Below, piece by piece: positions 50,403 to 58,506 of a DNA stretch of 64,000 nucleotides; position 1 is the stretch's first letter, and each line of letters opens with the position of its first letter. The notes under the pieces are model-generated. The model saw only the letters and a program-made list of their open reading frames with translations. It ran no database searches and was not told the origin of the DNA. The translations under genes and the position numbers were made by a program. This DNA comes from Saccharothrix saharensis (GTDB lineage Bacteria > Actinomycetota > Actinomycetes > Mycobacteriales > Pseudonocardiaceae), in assembly GCF_006716745.1 (NCBI RefSeq), contig NZ_VFPP01000001.1, forward strand, positions 5,405,386 through 5,469,385, given 5' to 3'.

Positions 50403-53215
50403 TGGCCGAGCCGAGCTGGAACGACGTCAAGGCCGTTCTCGACGACCCGAACGTGTCGGAGGACAAGAAGGCGGAGCTGATGCACGCCTACGTGTCCGAG
50501 ACCGCGCCGTGGAACATCCCCGACGAGGCGAACACCTACAAGGACCGCTACGACACCTCCAGCTTCTGGAACTGGGGCGACGGCGCGTCCGCCGACAACG
50601 GCCTGCAGAACCGCTACGACGAGGCCAAGGCCGAGGGCGAGTCCAACAGCTACAACAGCGACGAGCAGACCAAGGCCGTCGACGACGGCCGGCAGGACCT
50701 CGACGCGAAGCAGCCGCCGACCGCGTCCGGCTCGGGCGTGAAGCTGTCCGACGAGCTGTTCGACGCGGGCAAGGCCGGGCTGAAGGTCTTCGAGAAGTTC
50801 GAGGGCATCTGGAACAACCGGCCCGGCGACTGCATGGGCAACACCACGGCGATCAACTACGCCGAGCAGATCCAGAAGCCGTACGACGAGCAGCGCGGGA
50901 TCAACTTCCACAAGCTGCTGATGGAAGCCGACGAGTTCAGCACCGCCAAGACCAAGATCGACGAGATGAAGTCCGACGTCGACAACCAGCTCAAGGCGCT
51001 GTACGGCGAGTGGGAGGGCCAGGCGGCCACCAAGTCCCACGAGCACTACACCGGCGAGCTCTCGCCGAAGATCACCGAGCTGGCCGACGCGTTCGAGGGC
51101 GCGGCCAAGCTGACCCGCACCGCGGTCCGCGGCGTGTACGACCTGTGCAAGAGCAAGGCCGACGAGGTCCTGGGCATGTACCGGGAGCAGATCGGCCAAG
51201 CCGACACGTACATGGCGGAGAAGGTCGTCTCGTTCGCGCGCGGCGAGGGCGACTACTCCAAGGACCGCGTGCTGGAGATCGCCGGCTGGGTCGACTCGAA
51301 GACGGGCAGCAACATCGCCGACCGGATCCACTCCGACGACTGCAGCCTGAACGACGAGAACCGCGACTACGCGATCAACCAGTGCAAGAAGTGGATCCGC
51401 GAGTCGTTCAACCGCGAGTTCTGGCAGCTCTACGAGCAGTTCAAGACGTGCTGCACGGAGACCAAGTCCTCGGTGGACGCCCAGTGGGAGACCCTCGCCG
51501 GCTACATGGCGGAGTTCGAGAACCCGTTCCCGGCGCCCGCGAGTGACAAGGGCGGTGACGACAAGGGCGGGGACACCGGCGGTGGCACCGGCGGCGGTGG
51601 TGGCACCGGCGGCGGCACGGGTGGCGGCACGGGTGGCGGCGGCAGCGGTTCCGGCGGCGGTGGCGGCGGCACGCCGCCCGTGCCCGAGATGCCGAAGCCC
51701 GAGAACCCGCTGGACAAGGACGGCGACGGCAAGCCGGACGACGTCAAGCTGCCCGGCGACACCGATGGCGACGGCAAGATCGACGACCTCGACGGCGACG
51801 GCAAGCCGGACGACCAGGCCGGCAAGCCCGACGGGCTGAAGGGCGACGAGGAAGCGCCGGAGACCGTCACCATCAAGAGCGGCGACAACGAGATCAAGAT
51901 CACGGAGCCGGACGAGAACGGCCACGTGCAGATCACCGTGGACACGCCGCAGAGCGAGCCGAAGACCTACGACGTCGACTTCAGCAACAACCCCGACGCG
52001 CTGAAGGCCCTGATGGGCCAGAACGGCGCGGCGGCGCTGGCGGGCGCGGTGGCCGGCGCGACGTCGACCACGGGCGCGGTGCCCGCCGGAACCCCCGGTG
52101 CGGCCGGTGCGGCAGGGGTCGTCGCGGGCCCGGCCGAGGGCGGCGCGAACGGTGCGATCCCGATCGAGGCGGGCGCGGACGGCAAGGCGTTGATCGAACT
52201 GGACGGCCTGGCCATCACCGCCGAGGTCGACCCGTTGACCGGCGAGATCAACCTCACGGTCGACAACGGCGACGGCTCGCCCGAGGAGTACGGCGTCGAG
52301 TTCGGCGAGGACAACGCCGACTCCGGCGCGACTCCGGGCATCCCGGGCATGGACAACGCCGTGCCGCTGCCGGCGGACGTCACCACCATGCCCGCACCGA
52401 CGGAAACCCTGATCGGTCAGCCGGAACCGGCCGTCGGCGCGGCCGTCGGCGGCGGTGGCTTCGGCGAGCCCCAGGTCAGCGCGATGCCCGCGCCGGACTC
52501 GGGCTTCGCCGGCGGGTTCACCGAACCGCAGGCCGCCCCGCCGACCGCGCCCGACCCGGGCTTCGCCGGCGGCTTCACCGAACCGCAGGCCGCCCCGCAG
52601 GCCGCACCGGCCAACGCGGCCTTCACCGCCGCCCCCGCGGCCGCCCCGATCAGCGGCGGCTTCACCGAACCGTCGGCGTTCCCACCACCGCCCGCACCGT
52701 CGTTCCAGGGGCCGGGCTTCCAGGCTCCGGGCTTCCAGGCCCCGCCGCCGGCGTTCGACGGCGGTTTCACCCAGTACAACACCGAGGGCACCACGTCGAC
52801 GTCCGGCGCTTCCGTCCTCGGTGGCGGCTCGGGCTTCAACGGCGCGGACTCCGTGCTGGGCGGCGGTTCGTCGGCGTCCGGTTCGGACCACACGTGGAGC
52901 AGCCCCCCGGCCAACGCCGCCGACCAGGGCTTGGCGTCCGACACGAACGCGTCGCAGGCCGGCCAGGCCGGTTCGGCCACCCTCCCGTCGATGCAGGAGT
53001 CGCAGGCGGCGGGCCAACCCGGCGGATCCGCCGTCGGTGGCGGCATGATGGGCGGCGGGATGATGGGTGGCGGCATGCCCGGCGGTGGTCAGCAGGGCGG
53101 TGGCGGCGACAGCGAGCGCAACAGCCCCGGGCAGTGGCGCACGACCGGGTCGCTGTTCGACGACGACGCCAGCCTCAGCCGCGTCCAGGGCGTGTTGGGT
53201 GAGGAGGGCCGATGA
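50402..53215 (+). CDS. Large WXG-type T7SS substrate-like protein with Ca-binding-type repeats
   Basis: A 937-aa protein of unknown function. Residues 1-375 are helical and carry W204-E-G206 (LYGEWEGQAATKSHEHY) plus six cysteines (144, 249, 314, 328, 350, 351). A Gly/Thr/Ser linker (388-423) leads to aspartate-rich repeats at 438-471 (DKDGDGKPDD, DTDGDGKIDD, DLDGDGKPDD) of the thrombospondin-3/dockerin calcium-binding type. Then come two beta-rich stretches (about 480-640), a Pro/Ala region with repeated FAGGFTEPQAAP, and a Met/Gly tail (GGGMMGGGMMGGGMPGG) ending GVLGEEGR. No classical signal peptide is present, which fits ESX export. Confidence 0.75.
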   Translation: MAEPSWNDVKAVLDDPNVSEDKKAELMHAYVSETAPWNIPDEANTYKDRYDTSSFWNWGDGASADNGLQNRYDEAKAEGESNSYNSDEQTKAVDDGRQDLDAKQPPTASGSGVKLSDELFDAGKAGLKVFEKFEGIWNNRPGDCMGNTTAINYAEQIQKPYDEQRGINFHKLLMEADEFSTAKTKIDEMKSDVDNQLKALYGEWEGQAATKSHEHYTGELSPKITELADAFEGAAKLTRTAVRGVYDLCKSKADEVLGMYREQIGQADTYMAEKVVSFARGEGDYSKDRVLEIAGWVDSKTGSNIADRIHSDDCSLNDENRDYAINQCKKWIRESFNREFWQLYEQFKTCCTETKSSVDAQWETLAGYMAEFENPFPAPASDKGGDDKGGDTGGGTGGGGGTGGGTGGGTGGGGSGSGGGGGGTPPVPEMPKPENPLDKDGDGKPDDVKLPGDTDGDGKIDDLDGDGKPDDQAGKPDGLKGDEEAPETVTIKSGDNEIKITEPDENGHVQITVDTPQSEPKTYDVDFSNNPDALKALMGQNGAAALAGAVAGATSTTGAVPAGTPGAAGAAGVVAGPAEGGANGAIPIEAGADGKALIELDGLAITAEVDPLTGEINLTVDNGDGSPEEYGVEFGEDNADSGATPGIPGMDNAVPLPADVTTMPAPTETLIGQPEPAVGAAVGGGGFGEPQVSAMPAPDSGFAGGFTEPQAAPPTAPDPGFAGGFTEPQAAPQAAPANAAFTAAPAAAPISGGFTEPSAFPPPPAPSFQGPGFQAPGFQAPPPAFDGGFTQYNTEGTTSTSGASVLGGGSGFNGADSVLGGGSSASGSDHTWSSPPANAADQGLASDTNASQAGQAGSATLPSMQESQAAGQPGGSAVGGGMMGGGMMGGGMPGGGQQGGGGDSERNSPGQWRTTGSLFDDDASLSRVQGVLGEEGR

Positions 53216-53673
53216 GCGTCGCGTCGGAGCGGCTGGCCGTGGCGATGAGCCGCATGGACCAGATCTCCCGGGAGCACGCCGACCGGCGTGAGCTGCGGGA
53301 ACGTCGCACGCGTGAGGCGAAGGAGCAGGCGAGCGACAGCTTCGCCAAGCAGGGCCAGGTCGCGCAGAAGATCGTCGAGCGGCTGAACGAGGCCGAGAAG
53401 GCCCAGAAGGCCGCCGGCGGGTGGAACACGCAGGCGGCGACGGAGAAGAAGAGCGGCGAGTACAGGTTCGGCGCGGAAGACGACGAACCGACCTACGAAA
53501 CCCCGCCACCGGCGACCACCTCGTGGACCCCGACCCCACAACCTCCTCCACCACCACCACCACCCACCGCCGTCCCGCCACCGCCGCCACCACCCCCGGC
53601 CCGCCCGGCCCCCCGCCGCCCGGCACCAGTGGATGATGACGACGACTTCGGCGGCCAGAGCTGGCTGACCTGA
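53212..53673 (+). CDS. Hypothetical protein with Pro-rich region and DDDDDF tail
   Basis: A 153-aa protein of unknown function, coupled to the preceding gene by an ATGA overlap. Residues 1-65 are a charged helix or coiled coil (REHADRRELRERRTREAKEQ). A Pro-rich low-complexity stretch (PPPPPPPPTAVPPPPPPPP) follows, and the protein ends VDDDDDFGGQSWLT. The similar organisation and tail of the 45594 protein suggest they are functional counterparts serving two T7SS-substrate operons, perhaps as cytosolic chaperones or adaptors. The role is inferred only from position. Confidence 0.65.
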   Translation: MSVASERLAVAMSRMDQISREHADRRELRERRTREAKEQASDSFAKQGQVAQKIVERLNEAEKAQKAAGGWNTQAATEKKSGEYRFGAEDDEPTYETPPPATTSWTPTPQPPPPPPPPTAVPPPPPPPPARPAPRRPAPVDDDDDFGGQSWLT

Positions 53674-54064
53674 CGTCCCCCCGGCCCCTCGCCGCGTCCT
53701 ACCGACCCAATCGGGTGAACATCGCCCGAAGATGTACGGAAACACCGTTCCCGTACCTCGGTTAGAACGAGACCGCCCCCGACAACCACAGCCGACGCCC
53801 ACCGCAGCGCCGACCGTGCGACCCGGGAACGGCCACAGGACACGACGAGGGGCCGGAGGACCCCAGCCCACTGCAACCCACCCACCCACGCCACCGAACT
53901 GGAGGCGCCCACTGGAGGCGCCGGAACCCCAGCAGGAATCGCGGCCCGCAGCGAATCCCGGCCCGCCGCGAATCCCGGCCCGCCGCGAATCCCGGTCCGC
54001 CGCGGATCACGGCCCTGCGGCGAACCGCGTCAGAGCCGCACCGCGCGAATGCCGGACCTGACCG
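53674..54064. other. 391-nt intergenic region without a gene
   Basis: This stretch separates the T7SS-substrate operon from the convergent hydrolase. It contains a hairpin (GTACGGAA at 53735-53742 pairing with 53749-53757, one bulge), a short duplicated GGAGGCGCC near 53901-53922, and the 17-bp tandem repeat listed separately. Open frames here lack coding character. Confidence 0.6.
53937..54021. repeat. 17-bp tandem repeat, about five copies
   Basis: The unit AATCCCGGCCCGCCGCG occurs at 53954 and 53971 exactly, at 53988 with one change, and as more degenerate copies at 53937 and 54005. It ends just before the hydrolase 3' end. Confidence 0.75.
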
Positions 54065-54883
54065 TCAGCCCCGGACCAGGGGGCCGCGTTGGTAGGTCAG
54101 CACGGCGCCCTTCACGTCGCCGTCCAGCAGCGCGTCCCACCGCTTGTCGCCCTTGAGCGTCCGCAACAGGAACGCCGTCGTCAGCGCCCGCGCCAACTTC
54201 TGCGCCGCCCGCTCGCCCTTGCCGTCGAGCAGCAGCTCGCTCCAGTGCCGCCCCTCCGCGAACCCCAGGTGGCTGGCCTTCGGCAACGACCGCAGCTGCA
54301 CCGGCCCCTGCCACGCCTCCGCGATCGCCTCCGCGTGCCCGACCGGCGGCGCGATGCGGTCCTCCCCGCCGGCCAGGTGCAACCCCGGCACGGCCACCCG
54401 GCGGGCCGCGTCGAGCGCCGACGGCCGGGTCTCGGATGCGGCGAACGTCACGACCGACCGCACGCGCTCGTCGTCCGCCGCCGCGAGCACCGCCGCGCCG
54501 CCGCCCATCGAGTGACCAGCCACCGCGAGCCGGGACGCGTCCACGCTGATCCCGCCGTCACCCAGCCGCACGCCGGTGCACACGTCCAGCGTCGTCCGCA
54601 GGTTCCCGGCCAGCAGCCGAGCCGACATCAACGGCCCGCGCTGGGTCCCGGGCGCGGCGGCCACGAAACCCCACGACGCCAGGTGCCGCAGCAGCGCGCG
54701 ATAGCGGTTGACCGGCTGCAACCAGCCGTGGCCGAAGGCCACCGCGGGCAGTCCCAACCCGACCGCGGGCGTGTAGACCAGGCCCGGAAGTCCGACCAAC
54801 GCCAGGTCGCCGCGCAGCACGGGGTGCTCACCGGGCTTGCTGAGCTGGTCGAGCACCTGCTTCGCCGAGTAGCCGCTCACCAC
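54065..54883 (-). CDS. Alpha/beta hydrolase (dienelactone hydrolase/lipase-like)
   Basis: A 272-aa serine hydrolase. The nucleophile elbow GHSMGGG (Ser in AVAGHSMGGGAAVLA) is near residue 125, the oxyanion HG region is VAFGHGWLQPVNRY, an acid candidate is in LHLAGGEDRIAPP, and the His is in LPKASHLGFAEG. No signal peptide is visible, so it is cytosolic. The substrate is unknown; the sequence resembles chlorophyllase/PET-hydrolase-like lipases. GTG 54883 or GTG 54880 may start translation. Confidence 0.85.
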   Translation of the reverse strand: MVSGYSAKQVLDQLSKPGEHPVLRGDLALVGLPGLVYTPAVGLGLPAVAFGHGWLQPVNRYRALLRHLASWGFVAAAPGTQRGPLMSARLLAGNLRTTLDVCTGVRLGDGGISVDASRLAVAGHSMGGGAAVLAAADDERVRSVVTFAASETRPSALDAARRVAVPGLHLAGGEDRIAPPVGHAEAIAEAWQGPVQLRSLPKASHLGFAEGRHWSELLLDGKGERAAQKLARALTTAFLLRTLKGDKRWDALLDGDVKGAVLTYQRGPLVRG

Positions 54884-54977
54884 GCGAACGGTAGTCGATC
54901 GAGGTGACGGCGCGCACGCCCGGATTGGTCTACACCAATCTGCACCCTGACCTGCGCGAACCCGGTCGAGCGGCCCG

Positions 54978-55007
54978 TTCGAGGGACGGCCCTGGTCTAG
55001 TTACGCT
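54978..55007 (+). promoter_or_regulatory. Candidate promoter giving leaderless glmS mRNA
   Basis: TTCGAG at 54978-54983 and TACGCT at 55002-55007 with an 18-bp spacer. Transcription would start at about 55014-55015, on the glmS GTG itself, which has no Shine-Dalgarno. No glmS ribozyme-like leader is present. Confidence 0.4.
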
Positions 55008-55014
55008 GTGCGGC

Positions 55015-56877
55015 GTGTGCGGAATCGTGGGATATGTGGGCCACAGGTCGGCGCTGGACGTCGTGCTCGACGGTCTGCGGCGGCTGGAGTACCGGGGTTA
55101 CGACTCGGCGGGCGTCGCCGTCCTCGACGGTGACGGCGGCCTGGCCGTCGAACGCAAGGCCGGCCGCCTGACGAACCTGGAGGCCCGCCTGGACGAAGTC
55201 GGCCGCGACGCCTTCGCCGGGACCGCCGGCATGGGCCACACCCGCTGGGCCACCCACGGCGCGCCGGTCGACCGCAACTCCCACCCGCACCGCGACGCCA
55301 CGGGCCGCGTCGCCGTCGTCCACAACGGCATCATCGAGAACTTCGCCGCCCTGCGCGCCGAGCTCGAGGCCGTCGGCGTCGAGATGGCCAGCGACACCGA
55401 CACCGAGACGACCGCCCACCTCATCGCCCGCGCGTACGACGAGGGCGACACCAAGGCCGACCTGGAGGCCAGCGTCCGCTCGGTCGTCCGCCGCCTCGAA
55501 GGCGCCTTCACGCTCGTCGTCACGCACGCGGATCACCCGGACGTGGTGGTCGCGGCCCGCCGCTCGTCACCGCTGGTAGTGGGCGTCGGCGAGGGTGAGA
55601 CGTTCGTCGCCAGCGACGTGTCCGCGTTCATCGAGCACACCCGCGAGGCCGTCGAGCTCGGCCAGGACCAGCTCGTGGTGATCGACCGGGACGGCTACCG
55701 CGTCACCGACTTCGACGGCGCGGACGCGCGGGCCAAGCCGTTCACGGTGAACTGGGACCTGTCCGCCGCCGAGAAGGGCGGCCACGAGTACTTCATGCTC
55801 AAGGAGATCGAGGAGCAGCCGGAAGCGCTGGCCAACACGCTGCGCGGCCACTTCCGCGACGGCCGGGTCGTGCTGGACGAGCAGCGCCTGTCCGACCAGG
55901 ACCTGCGTGACGTGGACAAGGTCTTCGTCGTGGCCTGCGGCTCGGCGTACCACTCGGGCCTGGTCGCCAAGTACGCCATCGAACACTGGACGCGGCTGCC
56001 CGTCGAGGTCGAGCTGGCCAGCGAGTTCCGCTACCGCGACCCGGTGCTGGACCGCGACACGCTCGTCGTCGCCGTGTCCCAGTCGGGTGAAACGGCTGAC
56101 ACGTTGGAGGCCGTCCGGCACGCGCGGTCGCAGAAGGCGCGGGTGCTGGCGGTGTGCAACACCAACGGCGCGCAGATCCCGCGCGAGTCGGACGCCGTCC
56201 TCTACACGCACGCGGGCCCGGAGATCGGCGTCGCGTCGACCAAGGCGTTCCTGGCCCAGATCGCGGCGAACTACCTGGTCGGCCTGGCACTGGCGCAGGC
56301 GCGCGGCACGAAGTACCCCGACGAGGTGGCGCAGGAGTTCCACCGGCTCGAGGCCATGCCGGACGCCGTGCAGAAGGTGCTGGGCACGGTCGAGCAGGTC
56401 CGCGCGCTGGGTCGGGAGCTGGCCGACTCGAAGGCGGTGCTGTTCCTCGGCCGGCACGTCGGCTACCCGGTCGCGCTCGAAGGTGCGTTGAAGCTCAAGG
56501 AACTCGCGTACATGCACGCCGAGGGCTTCGCGGCGGGCGAGCTGAAGCACGGGCCCATCGCGTTGATCGAAGAGGGCCTGCCGGTGGTCGTGGTGATGCC
56601 GTCGCCGAAGGGCCGCGCGGTGCTGCACTCGAAGCTGGTGTCGAACATCTCGGAGATCCAGGCACGCGGCGCGCGCACGATCGTGATCGCGGAAGAGGGT
56701 GACGAGACGGTTCGCCCGTTCGCGGATCACCTGATCGAGATCCCGGCGGTGGCGACGCTGCTGCAGCCGTTGATCTCCACGGTGCCGTTGCAGGTGCTGG
56801 CCGCGGAGATCGCCCGCAGCCGCGGGTACGACGTGGACAAGCCGCGCAACCTCGCCAAGTCCGTCACGGTCGAGTAG
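55015..56877 (+). CDS. glmS: Glutamine-fructose-6-phosphate aminotransferase (isomerizing)
   Basis: A 620-aa enzyme making glucosamine-6-phosphate from fructose-6-phosphate and glutamine, the first step to UDP-GlcNAc. The start GTG 55015 places Cys2 as the catalytic N-terminal nucleophile (VCGIVGYVG). The glutaminase domain contains RRLEYRGYDSAGVAV and GHTRWATHG. Two SIS sugar-isomerase domains follow (VACGSAYHSGLVAKY, VAVSQSGETADTLEA, GRHVGYPVALEGALKLKEL), with the C-terminal KPRNLAKSVTVE. A longer upstream frame would bury Cys2 and is rejected. Confidence 0.98.
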   Translation: MCGIVGYVGHRSALDVVLDGLRRLEYRGYDSAGVAVLDGDGGLAVERKAGRLTNLEARLDEVGRDAFAGTAGMGHTRWATHGAPVDRNSHPHRDATGRVAVVHNGIIENFAALRAELEAVGVEMASDTDTETTAHLIARAYDEGDTKADLEASVRSVVRRLEGAFTLVVTHADHPDVVVAARRSSPLVVGVGEGETFVASDVSAFIEHTREAVELGQDQLVVIDRDGYRVTDFDGADARAKPFTVNWDLSAAEKGGHEYFMLKEIEEQPEALANTLRGHFRDGRVVLDEQRLSDQDLRDVDKVFVVACGSAYHSGLVAKYAIEHWTRLPVEVELASEFRYRDPVLDRDTLVVAVSQSGETADTLEAVRHARSQKARVLAVCNTNGAQIPRESDAVLYTHAGPEIGVASTKAFLAQIAANYLVGLALAQARGTKYPDEVAQEFHRLEAMPDAVQKVLGTVEQVRALGRELADSKAVLFLGRHVGYPVALEGALKLKELAYMHAEGFAAGELKHGPIALIEEGLPVVVVMPSPKGRAVLHSKLVSNISEIQARGARTIVIAEEGDETVRPFADHLIEIPAVATLLQPLISTVPLQVLAAEIARSRGYDVDKPRNLAKSVTVE

Positions 56878-56892
56878 GGCAGGCTTGGCCCC

Positions 56893-58287
56893 ATGCGGGG
56901 TCTGTGGACGACGGATCGGGTCCGGGCGGCGGAAGAACGGGTGATGGCGGTCGTGCCGCCCGGCACGCTCATGCGGCGGGCGGCGTTCGGCGTGGCGGTC
57001 GTCGCGGCGGAGCTGCTCGCGGGCAAGCGGCGCGTCGGCCTGCTCGTCGGCGCGGGCAACAACGGTGGTGACGCGCTGTGGGCGGGTTACTACCTCCGCA
57101 AGCGCGGGGTCGCCGTGTCCGCTGTGCTGCTGACACCTGATCGTGTGCACGCCGAGGGTTTGGCCGCGTTCCGCCGGGTCGGCGGGCGGGTGGTCGACCG
57201 GCTGGTGGACGTCGACCTGGTGATCGACGGGATCGTGGGCCTGTCGGCTCGCGGCCCGCTGCGACCGGACGCGGCCGAGCACGTGGCGCACCTCGACGCG
57301 CCCGTGCTGTCGGTCGACCTGCCCAGCGGCATCGACCCCGACACCGGCGCGATCCCCGGTCCCGCCGTGCGGGCGCACACCACCGTGACGTTCGGCTGCC
57401 TCAAGCCCGTGCACGCGCTGGCGGACTGCGGTGACGTGCGGCTGGTCGACATCGGGCTGGGCGGTGAGCTGCACGGGCCGGACCTGGTCGAGCTGGACGT
57501 GGACGACGTCGGGCTGGCGTGGCCGGTGCCGGGGCCGGAGGACGACAAGTACACGCAGGGCGTGACGGGGGTGGCGGCCGGGTCGGCGACGTACCCCGGC
57601 GCGGCGGTGCTGGCGACCGGTGCGGCGTTGCTGTCGACGTCCGGGCTGGTCAGGTATGCCGGTGCGGCGGCCGAGGGTGTGCGGGCGCGGTGGCCGGAGG
57701 CGATCTGCACCGGGTCGATCACGGACGCCGGTCGCGTCCAGGCGTGGGTCGTGGGGCCGGGGTTGGGCACCGGGCTGGGCGCGGAGTCGGTGCTCCGGGC
57801 GGTCCTGGAGGCCGGGGTTCCGGTGTGCGCGGACGCCGACGCGATCACCATGCTCGCGAACAACCCGGACCTGTGGGACGCGCGCGACCCCGACACACCG
57901 CTCGTGCTGACGCCGCACGACCGCGAGTACGAGCGGTTGGCCGGGCCGGTCGGCCCTGATCGGGTGACGGCCGCGCGGAAGGCGGCGGAGCGGTTCAACG
58001 CCGTCGTGCTGCTGAAGGGGCACGCGACCGTCGTCGCCGGCCCGGACGGCCGCGTCCTGGTCAACCGCGCCCGCACGTCGTGGGCCGCGACCGCCGGCTC
58101 GGGCGACGTCCTCTCCGGCGTCCTGGGTTCCCTCCTGGCCTCGGGCCTGGACCCGGTCCTGGCCGCCGGCTGCGCCGCCAAGGTGCACGTCCTCGCCGCC
58201 GACCTGGCCGCCGACGGCGCCCCCATCCCCGCCACTTCCCTGCTGCACTCCCTCCCCGACGCCATCCGCGCCGTCCGCCCCCTCTGA
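56893..58287 (+). CDS. nnrD: Bifunctional NAD(P)H-hydrate epimerase/dehydratase
   Basis: A 464-aa fused metabolite-repair enzyme. The N-terminal YjeF-type epimerase domain (about 1-210; VGAGNNGGDALWAGYYL and VDLPSGIDPDTGAIPG) interconverts R/S NAD(P)HX. The C-terminal dehydratase/ribokinase-like domain (about 225-464; YPGAAVLATGAALLSTSG, ADADAITMLANN, LTPHDREYERL, ATAGSGDVLSGVLGSLLA) restores NAD(P)H. The fusion corresponds to nnr in actinobacteria and E. coli. It starts 15 nt after glmS and precedes alr, the same order as in mycobacteria. A long inverted repeat follows. Confidence 0.94.
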   Translation: MRGLWTTDRVRAAEERVMAVVPPGTLMRRAAFGVAVVAAELLAGKRRVGLLVGAGNNGGDALWAGYYLRKRGVAVSAVLLTPDRVHAEGLAAFRRVGGRVVDRLVDVDLVIDGIVGLSARGPLRPDAAEHVAHLDAPVLSVDLPSGIDPDTGAIPGPAVRAHTTVTFGCLKPVHALADCGDVRLVDIGLGGELHGPDLVELDVDDVGLAWPVPGPEDDKYTQGVTGVAAGSATYPGAAVLATGAALLSTSGLVRYAGAAAEGVRARWPEAICTGSITDAGRVQAWVVGPGLGTGLGAESVLRAVLEAGVPVCADADAITMLANNPDLWDARDPDTPLVLTPHDREYERLAGPVGPDRVTAARKAAERFNAVVLLKGHATVVAGPDGRVLVNRARTSWAATAGSGDVLSGVLGSLLASGLDPVLAAGCAAKVHVLAADLAADGAPIPATSLLHSLPDAIRAVRPL

Positions 58288-58290
58288 CCC

Positions 58291-58480
58291 CGCGCGAGTC
58301 GAACGCTCCGGTCCCGAGTGTCGAACGCTCACGTCCCGAGTGTCGAACGCTCCGGTCCCGAGTGTCGAACGTTCAGGTCCCGCCAGTTCAACGCTCAGCG
58401 CGGCGACCCCCGCGACCCGAGTGTTGAATTCAGGGGACGCGAGCGTTCGACACTCGGGACCTGGACGTTCGACTCGCGCG
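58291..58480. repeat. Long inverted repeat (40-bp arms, 37/40 matched) with 22-bp tandem units
   Basis: The left arm 58291-58330 and right arm 58441-58480 are reverse complements at 37 of 40 positions. Between and within them, a 22-bp unit beginning GTCCCGAGTGTCGAACG repeats at 58311, 58333, 58355 and 58377, with a partial copy before it (58295-58310). The right arm is related to the repeat at 23066. The structure lies between nnrD and alr and could terminate or insulate transcription. Confidence 0.8.
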
Positions 58481-58506
58481 GTTGGGGTGGAGGTGGTTGT
58501 GTCACC

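Noticed and set aside
53732-54061. 109-codon plus-strand frame in the intergenic region
   Set aside because: It lies over the 17-bp tandem repeat, has no ribosome-binding site and reads as Pro/Arg/Ala repeats.
58291-58480. CRISPR-like appearance of the repeats
   Set aside because: The units are direct tandem repeats with no unique spacers and no cas genes nearby.
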